Of a stretch of DNA of 64,000 bases, positions 56,801 through 64,000 are shown one piece after another. The notes under the pieces are model-generated. The model was given only the letters and a program-made list of their open reading frames with translations, did no database searches and had not been told where the DNA came from. The DNA is from Congeria kusceri. Taxonomy: Eukaryota > Mollusca > Bivalvia > Myida > Dreissenidae. Positions within the stretch are counted from its first letter, which is position 1; each line of letters begins with the position of its first letter. The stretch is from NCBI GenBank assembly GCA_027627225.1, contig CM051025.1:77688474-77752473 (forward strand). Reading direction: 5' to 3'. Both the position numbers and the translations under genes were made by a program.

Positions 56801-59800
56801 GAAAGGGAGAACAGCAACAACATTAGTATTTGACGAAGCGGAGGAATGGGAAATGGCTGTTGACCTTCAGAAGAAGCTAGTCTTCCGAGAGATTGTCCAG
56901 ACAAACCTCAGACCAGACATGGTCATGTGGTCCGTAACCATCAAGCACCTGATTATGATAGAGCTTACAATCCCATGGGAGACTCGATGCGAAGAGGCCT
57001 ACGAGAGGAAAAGATTAAAGTACTCGGACCCCATGGACCAATGCAAACAACAAGGATGGCGGACCTGGCCCTTCCCTGTTGAAGTAGGAGCAAGAGGGTT
57101 TCCTGCGAACTCCCTCTGGAAGAGTTTGGGCGCTATGGGACTTACAGGCCATGATAGAAGAAACGCAGTTGGGAGACTCGGACGAACAGCAGAAAGGGAA
57201 TTCAGCTGGTTATGGTTGAAGAGAGAGGAGAAGAGCTGGAAGCCAGCCACTGACACGTAGTGCATGATCAACACTACGGACCCACCACCCGGACAGTGTA
57301 CCAGGATGAAAGGGTCGAAACACTTGTTGATGGGTGGATCCTGGCTGATGATGTCAGTTGGCTGATGCAGTGACAGCACCGTACTACACACGTTACGTTA
57401 CGTTTTGCGTCAAGCTGAAGATATGCAGTTCTCATTTGACATGCCGACAGAAGATTTTTCGGCATGTATGTTCGTATTCTTGCAAGTCATGCGCGCAATA
57501 TTCATTCTACGGCACTGATTTTGTTGTTTGGGTGCGGAATCACAATTGCAAACTGCAAAGCATATGTATACGGACTTAAGTAAGATCGAATGACTCTTAA
57601 GAATCTTAAGTTAAGATTTTGTTTACGATCTAACACCGCGTTACCTGAATCCAACTGCTTGATCCTCTTGTTTGTGTCCTTAATCCATTCTTCCTTCATA
57701 AAGATATTGTTGCGCACACAGGCGACTTCCGCTTCTATGACTAAGTTCCACTCGGCCACTGAAATAACCGGGCAAGTTAGGTTACTGGAATATTACATCT
57801 ACGATGTTGAAGACAGAAAATACAAACCATATATCGAGGGTATTAAACCATTATTAAAATTAATTAGTACTAACTGCTATTGATTTCAATGGCAGTCAGG
57901 CCAGATATTTTTAATTTTTTGGTTCTCGGACATTTTTGGAAAAGTGTCCGGTTGGAGGAGGGAAAAAAATAAATAAAAAACAACAACACAGAAATGAGTA
58001 AATTAATGACTAGAATTTCACAAATGGAAATGGGCAGTGATATTAAAATCACTTTGCATTATTACTTACAAAAATCATATTGCACAACATTAACTTAATC
58101 ACTGCCTGATAACCATGACATTAATGTCAATAATAGTAACATTAAAAGGTAGTATTTATCATATAAAACTACTTTCAAAATATGCACTCACTTAAACACA
58201 ATACGTCAGATATCGCTGGACAGTGGTCATATTATATGTATAACAGCATGTTTAATATTAAAGTGAAAACCAACTGAATATATCTTACAAATGAATCAAT
58301 ATACACTAATGAAATGGGTTAATTATAATTGTGATACAATGATTCTAAAATCTTCATTTGTTTTTACTGAGTATTTGCTTCTGACTTATAGTGTTGCATG
58401 TATAGAAGAACAGAGAGCAGATCATATGAATCACACAGCGATATACAGTCAAAATGCATGTTACATAAAATTTAGTCATTTCTTCAGGGTTTTTTTGCAT
58501 TCGGTGTAACAGGTTGAAACCCTTTCACAAGGTCACTTTTACGATATCGGTTACATTCTACAAATTTTAATTTGTTTTTGCTTTTTGGAAAAAATCGGAT
58601 CGGCGGATCCGAGAACCAAGAAATAAAAAAACTCTCGCCTTAGAACCTTTTGTTTTCAAACCTTGATAATGATGTACACATATTAAAATATAGTTTAACA
58701 GTTTACACCAAAACGTGCATGAGCGCAAGGTTACAATTCTTGTTGACAAGTATATTAACAGTACGTTTACAGTATGCTAAATTATAACAAGGTTCCAGTA
58801 GACACCATAAAACAATGCAAAAACAAAAGGGCCATAAGGCCCTAGGTCGCTCACCTGAGGAGCTAAGGAACTAAACTGTTCTGAGCAAGTTTCATGAAGA
58901 TTCGGCTAAAAATATGGCTTCTAGAGTGTTCACAAGCTTTTTTTTTCAGTTTGGCCTGGTGACCTAGTTTTTCACCCCATGTGACCTGGTGTCGAACGTG
59001 TTCCAGATATCATTTGGATAAATGTTCTGAACAAGTTTCATGATGATTGGGCTATACATGTGGCATCTAGAGTATTCACAAGCTTTTTTTTTCAATTTGT
59101 CCAGGTGACCTAGTTTTTAACCCGACATGAGCTAGTTTCGAACTCGTCAGAGAAATCACTGAAACAAATATTCTGAGCAAGTTTCAAGAATATTGTGCAA
59201 ACAATGTGACTTCTATAGTGTTCACAAGCTTTTTCTTCAATTTGCCCTAGTGATATAGTTTTTGACCCCACATGATCCAGTTTTGAACTCGTCTGATATA
59301 TCATTGGGACAAATGTTCTGAGCAAGTTTCTTGATGATTGGGCTATTAATCTTGCCTCTAGAGTGTTCACAAGCTTTTTCTTCAATTTAGCCTGTCGACC
59401 TAGCGCTTGACCCCGCGTGACCCAGTTTCGAACTCGTTTGAGATATTATTAAAACAAATGTTCTGAGCGAGGTTCAAGAAGAGTGGGTAAAAATATGACT
59501 TCAAGAGTGTTCGCAAGCTTTTTCTTAAATTTGACCTAGTGACCTCGTTTTTAACCCCACATGAGACAGCTTCGAACTCGTCCGAGATATCATTAGAACA
59601 AATGTTCTGGGTAAGTTTCATAAAGAGTGTGCAATAAATGTGTCCTTCAGAGTGTTCACAAACTTTTTAACGTTTTCAATATAGCCATATAAGGAAAACT
59701 GCCATGCGCCCCCTGGCGGCCATGTTTTTCAGTAGAGCGGAACCATTTTCGAACTCGGCTGAGATATCATAAGAACAAATGTTCTGAGCATGTTTCATGT

Positions 59801-62800
59801 TAATTGGGCAAACAATGTGACTCCTAGAGTGTTCACAAGCATTTTCTAAAGCCATATAAGGAAAGCTGCCCCGCCCCCTGGCGGCCATGTTTTTCAACGG
59901 AGCGGAACCATTTTCGAACTCGGCCAAGATACCATAAAAACAAATTCCAGAGCAAGTTTCATGTTGATTGGGTAAAAAAATAAGACTTCTAGAGTGTTTA
60001 CAAGCTTTTTTTATAATCATTTAAGATTGCCCCGCCCCCTGGGGGCTATGTTTTTAAACGGAACAGAACCATTTTCGAACACGGCCGTGATATCGTAAGA
60101 ACAAATGTTCTGAGCAAGTTTAATGTTCATTGGGCAAAATGGTGAATTCTAGAGCGTTCACACGCTTTTTCCCTAATTTGACCTAGTAACCTATTTTTTG
60201 ACCCCACATGACCCAGTTTCGAACTCGTCTGAGATATCATTGGGACAAATGTTCTCAGCAAGTTTCATAAAGATTGGGCTACAAATGTAGCCTCTAGAGT
60301 GTTCCCAACGGTAGATGTAAACGACGAACGATTCACGACGCACGACGGACCAAAAGGCGATCACAAAAGCTCACCATGAGCACGTTGTGTTCAGGTGAGC
60401 TAAAAAACAACAACAAAAGTCAAATAAATATTTCACAAAATAATGCCAACAGTAAACAAAGATTTTTCCAAAACAGAGGTTCATACCTTCTGCCAGCTTT
60501 GCCTTAGGACGATTAAGATAAATTATTTCTTAGTCATAGTGTAAAGCAAATAAATATCAACAACAATTAAATACACTTCAAATAACTGTTTTCTATGTGT
60601 GTATGTACGCAATTATAATATTTACACATTAAGATTATTTGGCAAATAAATTCCCACAGGTAATGCATCATATACTGTTTGTAGAGAATAGTGATCCATC
60701 AGCGGGCAATGAATACCTTTAATATTAACCAATTAGTTTTGCTAAAACGTATCTGAACTACGTGTCACGCGTTGTAACTACATCTATGTTTCTGAACTAC
60801 GTGCTGTCTTTATAACGTGCCGTGTGTCTGAACTACGTGCCGAGTGTCAGAACAACATGCCGTGTGTCTGAACTGCGTGACGCGTGTCTGAACTACGTGA
60901 TGTGCGTTTAAACAACGTTCTGTGTGTCTGAACTACGTGTCGTGTGTCTGAACTACGTGCTGTGTGTGTTTAAACAACGTTCCGTGTGTCTGAACTACGT
61001 GCCGTGTGTCTGAACTATGTGTCGTGTGTCTGAACTGCGTGCCGTGGGTCTGAACTACATGCCGTATGTCTGAACTATTCGCCGTGAATCTGAACTACGT
61101 ACCGCATGTCTTAACTACGTGTCTTGTGTATAAACTACTTACCGCATGTCTAAACTACGTGCCATATGTCTAAACTACGTGCAGTGTGTCTGAACTACGT
61201 GCCGTTTGTCTAAAATACCAGCCATTTGTCTAAAATACGTGCTATGTGTCTAAACTACGTGCCGTGTGTCTGAACTACGTACCGCATGTCTAAACTACGT
61301 ACCGCATATCTCAACTACGTGGCGTGTATCCAAACAACGTGTCATGTGTCTGAACTACGTGGCATATGCCTGAACTAAGTACTATGTGTCTGAACTACGC
61401 GCCAGGTGCCTAAACCACGTAACATGTGTCTGAACTTAGTGCAATGTGTCATAACTACGCGCTGTGTTTAAACTACATCCTATATGTCTGAACTATATGT
61501 CATATGTCGTAACTCCCTGCCATTTAGAAGTCGAAACTAAATGCCATGTGTCTAAACTACGTGCCATATGTCACTACGTACTATTTGTCTTAACTACCTT
61601 CCATTTATAGGTGAGAACTACATGCAACATATCTTAACAACGTGCCATGTATCTGGACTACGTGTCATTTGCCTGAACTACGTGTACTATGTATGAACTA
61701 CGTGTAATATGTCTGAACTACGTGCAATGTGTCTGTACTACGTGCCTTATTTCTGAGCTACTTGCCATGTGTCTAAACTATGTGTCACACATCTGAACTA
61801 TGTGCCGTGTGTCTAAACTGCGTCCCATGTGTCTGAACTACTTGCCATGTGACTGAACTACGTGCCGGGTGTCTGAACTACGTGCCATGTTTGTGAACTA
61901 CGTCAAATGTATCATAACTACGTACCACTTGTGTTACTCTTTGTGCCGCATTTCCGAATTACATGTTATGTGTCTTTACAACAACTTACCGGTCTGAACT
62001 ACCTCCCGTATGTCTGAACTAAGTTCCGAGTACATGGTTTGTATATGATCCATGTGCCACGTCTGATCTACGTGTCACATGTCTGAACTACACGTTGCTC
62101 GCGTCTGAACTACGTGTCACATGTCTGACTACTTATCACATGTCCGAACTATGTGCCATGTCCCGGAATACATATTATTACCCGGCACTGCTCCAGCAGC
62201 TCTTTCTGCCTACTGATCTCAGTACTGCGCATGCGCTGCACGGCGTACACCTCGGATAACACCCCTGGCAGGTCGCTCACTGCCTGGTCCGCATGCCGGG
62301 ACTCGAACTCACGGACACTCATATCATCTGGAATACAACGTCGACAGCGTCATCATCATATCATCATCTTCATCGTTGTCATCATCATCATATTACATCA
62401 TCATCATCATCATCATCACCATCATCATCACCACCACCGCCGTCAGCAGCATCATCATAATCATCATCAGCAGTGTCAATATCATCGTCGTCGTAGTCGT
62501 CATCATAAGTGAACCAGGTACTTAAAATTCGGTATCTAGTTGCTTTGTGAAAAAAAAATACATGTAGATCCATTTGTTTGAATTGATACCATCGTTGTTT
62601 TCTTGCGGTCCCACTTGTACAGTATCCGACTTCACTTGTGTTACTTGTTGCATCACATTGTTTGTGCAGCCTGGAACTAAAGTCGTGCCTGGAAGTGTAA
62701 TTTTAAAATACCTTTGAGAAGCATTACAAATCATTATTAACCAGAACCTACAAAACCTTTCCTAATATTGTACTGCAGACATACTTATCATTTTGAAAAT

Positions 62801-62955
62801 AAAGCTACACTATAGGATTTTTTTTATTATACTACAACAAAACTTAAATCAAACAATTGTAAATGGTCACTGATCAAAATAACATACACCTATCATGTTT
62901 TCCAGAAAGAGTGTCCAAATATCCCACCACAGACAGGCGCTTAGGTCTCGGAGGG
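53755..62955 (-). CDS. Coiled-coil protein, 9-exon gene model, - strand
   Basis: I do not recognise the family. Nine exons (62955-62888, 62327-62182, 60502-60487, 57758-57645, 55824-55743, 55281-55151, 54613-54474, 54195-54139, 53886-53755) join with all phases consistent into 294 residues and a stop. After PPRPKRLSVVGYLDTLSG the product is almost entirely charged helix with heptad-like spacing, for example ELLEQCRAKLAEVAEWNL, LQHVRDEVEKLRQQ, VRTLQEKLRDTQIEAESLRQ and a basic C-terminus MTRVRRQTKEVTQRNSQRRA. No membrane or signal segment is seen. A structural role (centrosome, kinetochore, cilium or similar) is plausible for such a protein but unproven. The first exon is not located. Introns carry a LINE fragment, several short elements and a minisatellite. 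Confidence 0.75.
53897..54030. repeat. (ATC)n-rich microsatellite in gene 3 intron
   Basis: Interrupted ATC/CAT tracts on the + strand. They create Ile/Met/Asp-rich open frames that are not genes. Confidence 0.85.
54139..54195 (-). CDS. Gene 3 coding exon (57 bp)
   Basis: The acceptor is CTGTGTAG and the donor GAG|GTAAGT, phase 0 both ends. It encodes IADERAKQSQIRQTMKVLE. Using the nearer AG (GATAG) would break the frame. Confidence 0.75.
54474..54613 (-). CDS. Gene 3 coding exon
   Basis: The acceptor is CTGTCTACAG and the donor AAG|GTAGTA. It encodes ATLEKDPEETASIVAGTVAM and VRTLQEKLRDTQIEAESLRQ, a coiled coil. Confidence 0.78.
54614..55150 (-). other. Gene 3 intron, nothing recognised
   Basis: AT-rich sequence with no element ends seen. 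Confidence 0.4.
55151..55281 (-). CDS. Gene 3 coding exon
   Basis: The acceptor is ATATCAAG and the donor CAAA|GTATGT. It encodes KMRAQCEKMLAHAHEVDEYE and FRELQHVRDEVEKLRQQ. The acceptor has a poor pyrimidine tract, but the phase fits both neighbours. Confidence 0.72.
55530..55725. mobile_element. Short inverted-repeat element (GAGGCG family) abutting gene 3 exon
   Basis: It begins GAGGCGTGTCGTGGGAAACC and ends GTTCCCACGACACGCCTC, with foldback GGATTAGCCCGTGCGGACTG against CAGGCTAATCCGGG. The right end is only 17 bp from the exon at 55743, on the donor side. Confidence 0.85.
55743..55824 (-). CDS. Gene 3 coding exon (82 bp)
   Basis: The acceptor is TTGTGTTTTAG and the donor ATAAG|GTCAGT. 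It encodes IMALLKARICHQLQVSLAEE then ETELEI. Both phases match. Confidence 0.75.
55859..56229. mobile_element. TTTTTAGTTTCTCGG-family short element, best copy
   Basis: ATTTTTAGTTTCTCGGA on the left is exactly inverted as TCCGAGAAACTAAAAAT on the right. CTGTCCAGTCGG follows the left end and AATCGGGTCTGCGGA precedes the right end. No coding capacity. Confidence 0.8.
56421..57260 (+). pseudogene. LINE retrotransposon 3' fragment (end of reverse-transcriptase ORF)
   Basis: The frame gives LRISFLLRSVYDLLPSPANL, then a zinc-binding CPLCDRTGSMEHILSAC (CX2CX7HX4C), and ends at TAG after about 240 residues. This is the usual C-terminal zinc-finger segment of LINE-type reverse transcriptases. The catalytic part is absent (5' truncation), and an in-frame TGA at 56496-56498 interrupts the reading upstream. 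It lies antisense inside a gene 3 intron and is not a working element. Confidence 0.8.
57261..57644. other. LINE 3' flank and gene 3 intron
   Basis: About the first 150 bp probably belongs to the LINE 3' untranslated end. No poly-A tail is visible. The rest is plain intron. Confidence 0.35.
57645..57758 (-). CDS. Gene 3 coding exon
   Basis: The acceptor is GGTTATTTCAG and the donor TTCAG|GTAACG. It encodes AEWNLVIEAEVACVRNNIFM and EEWIKDTNKRIKQLDS, helical, phases consistent. Confidence 0.78.
57906..58630. mobile_element. TTTTTAGTTTCTCGG-family element, long copy
   Basis: The left TTTTTTGGTTCTCGGACATT and the right GGCGGATCCGAGAACCAAG then AAATAAAAA are inverted. CGGATCGGCGG matches copy 55859. 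The interior is longer (about 700 bp) and unrelated by eye, possibly with a nested insertion. Confidence 0.65.
58826..60402. mobile_element. AGCTCACC-family element with about ten units of about 146 bp
   Basis: The left AAAGGGCCATAAGGCCCTAG then GTCGCTCACCTGAGG and the right AAAAGCTCACCATGAGCACG then TTCAGGTGAGCT mark the ends. Units carry GTTCTGAGCAAGTTTCATG, AGAGTGTTCACAAGC and CGAACTCGTCTGAGATATC (58878, 59023, 59169, 59317 and so on). Two units also contain the CCCCCTGGCGGCCATG word seen at 23125-24265, in inverse orientation. Confidence 0.7.
60487..60502 (-). CDS. Gene 3 microexon (16 bp)
   Basis: The minus-strand acceptor is TCGTCCTAAG and the donor GAAG|GTATGA. It encodes AKLAE plus one base. 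It joins CR| to |VAEWNL in frame and continues the helix without interruption. Without it the phases of the flanking exons do not match. Confidence 0.65.
60745..62165. repeat. 20 bp minisatellite (GTCTGAACTACGTGCCGTGT)
   Basis: About 65 units of GTCTGAACTACGTGCCGTGT and variants, degenerating toward 62 kb. It fills most of the gene 3 intron between the microexon and the exon at 62182, ending about 15 bp from that exon's donor. The interval 60403-60744, apart from the microexon, is plain. Confidence 0.92.
62182..62327 (-). CDS. Gene 3 coding exon
   Basis: The acceptor is TTGTATTCCAG and the donor CCGG|GTAATA. It encodes DMSVREFESRHADQAVSDLP and STEISRQKELLEQCR, helical and charged. Phases fit the neighbours. 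Confidence 0.78.
62340..62510. repeat. (CAT)n-rich microsatellite
   Basis: Interrupted CAT/CAC/CGT triplets in the gene 3 intron. They give His- or Asp-rich open frames that are not genes. The interval 62511-62887 is plain. Confidence 0.88.
62888..62955 (-). CDS. Gene 3 first recognised coding exon (68 bp)
   Basis: The acceptor is CTGTTTTAG and the donor GGT|GTATGT. It encodes PPRPKRLSVVGYLDTLSGKH. It enters with one base, so a coding exon precedes it. The nearer donor GATAG|GTGTAT does not keep the frame. Confidence 0.7.
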
Positions 62956-64000
62956 CTAAAACAGACGAAAGACAGACATACTTTGTATAATACTCAATAT
63001 GGCATTTGACATGACATTTATTGACAACATAATACTGGATCATTATCTTGACTGCTGTACAAGATCCGAAGTTTTATGCTCAGCAAGTATTTGGTATGCT
63101 AGGGAATAGTTTATCAAGGAGTCTGATTCTAAAAGTAATGGAACTTTGTATATTGCACTGCATGCCAATTATTAAATTTCATCCTGAAACGCGATGATTC
63201 GGGGAGCATTACACTGTAGACTACTTTTGTCGAAATGCCAATTTTGGAGTCCAAGCTAGTTTAGTTGAAAGTACATTTCATGTCTTTGAATTTATTGAAT
63301 GCAGAATATCATTTATTTGCAAAGAAAAAAACAAAACAAAAATGAAACAATAAAAAAAAAAACGATATCAATGCGAATAATATCGACTTAAATACATCAC
63401 TGTCATATTTCATCGAATTCCTTTTTAAAAGCGGTTAAAAGGTATGGGGCGGACAAGCGGACAGACGCCCGAACAGACGGACGAACGAACCACGCTTGTA
63501 TATATATATATATTTGTTTTATCAACTCCCCTAAATTCGCGACTACAATTGAATCGCGGATGTTGTTATTGTCACGTGATCGTCTACGGCATTTGCGCAT
63601 GCGCATACGTGGCCGCGGGAATTTCTTTACACATGTCCAATGGACCATGTGCCCAAATATTGTGTGAAGATACTGCATTTTAAACAGACAAAGCACTGGA
63701 CATGATACCTGATACAAAAACACCATGTTTTCTTATTCCCAAAACACAAGGAAGTTAAATTTTGTGTTTTTCAATAAAAATACAAACCGGAAATAGTTGT
63801 TTTTGTCCGATGTTGTAGTAGCACTTCCATATATGGTAAAGGATTCGGCAGTGTGTCGTAACTAAGTCCGAGCAAGGTTTTTTGTGTGTTTTTCAGTACC
63901 CTAATTTTAAGTGAATTTTAGCCTTTTTTCATAGTATTATGGTTACACAAGAGGCATTTAGGCAATTGTACAGGCTATATTCACCTACAAATTAAAAACA
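62956..64000. other. 5' region of gene 3, first exon not resolved
   Basis: No exon leaving two bases for 62955 could be chosen with confidence. GACAGACGCCC..CAGACGGACGAACG at about 63460-63490 looks like the end of a dispersed repeat. The remainder is AT-rich. Confidence 0.35.
63573..63605. promoter_or_regulatory. E-box and NRF1-type palindrome, possible gene 3 promoter
   Basis: CACGTG lies at 63573-63578 and TGCGCATGCGCA at 63594-63605, in a CpG-containing patch within AT-rich surroundings. It is about 0.6 kb upstream of the first recognised gene 3 exon. NRF1 sites of this form are common in animal housekeeping promoters. The assignment is inference. Confidence 0.4.

Noticed and set aside
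62153..62573. His-rich and Asp-rich open frames
   Set aside because: Produced by the (CAT)n tract; the real gene 3 exon at 62182-62327 is read in a different frame on the minus strand.
63403..63726. 107-codon minus-strand frame as the first exon of gene 3
   Set aside because: It spans an (AT)n run and a repeat-like GACAGACG stretch, and no donor leaves the two bases needed by the exon at 62955.

Overview
The window is animal nuclear DNA: AT-rich, with small exons bounded by GT-AG splice sites, kilobase introns and many short transposons and tandem arrays. I read it as a mollusc, most likely a bivalve. The reasons are the short elements ending GAGGCGTGTCGTGGG, several arrays of about 165 bp units, and remembered resemblance to Dreissena-type repeats. 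The species assignment is inference, not something the sequence proves.

Three genes can be assembled by joining exons whose reading-frame phases agree. (1) A Treslin/TICRR homologue on the + strand (868-30889, 5' end outside the window) has 17 coding exons giving about 1,348 residues. It is an initiator of DNA replication. The assembly shows the Sld3/Treslin core, a paired TP/SP site at the spacing expected for TopBP1 binding, and a long last exon very rich in SP/TP sites. (2) An unrecognised + strand gene (about 38111-49380) has a short possible first exon, two exons joined across a GC-AG intron, a large basic/coiled-coil exon, and a possible alternative last exon followed by AATAAA. (3) A - strand gene (62955 down to 53755) has nine coding exons, including one of 16 bp, for a largely coiled-coil protein of at least 294 residues that I cannot name. 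Genes 2 and 3 are tail to tail. A CpG-containing patch with an NRF1-type palindrome and an E-box at about 63.57-63.61 kb may be the promoter of gene 3.

Repeats fill most of the rest. A 4.5 kb minisatellite (10487-14993) lies in one TICRR intron. Its unit contains a copy of the splice acceptor and first 12 bases of the exon that follows it, so it looks like about 100 decoy acceptors in front of the real one. Other TICRR splice sites are also locally duplicated (exon 6 both ends, exon 11 donor). A second minisatellite of about 20 bp units lies in a gene 3 intron (60745-62165). Several element families with inverted ends carry internal arrays of about 145-165 bp units (5650-7390, 9147-9750, 23125-24265, 25240-25792, 32703-33550, 35442-36100, 58826-60402). 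Short terminal-inverted-repeat elements are frequent, including hAT-like, TTAA-flanked and foldback types. A mariner remnant (2408-3386) and a LINE 3' fragment (56421-57260) are also present.
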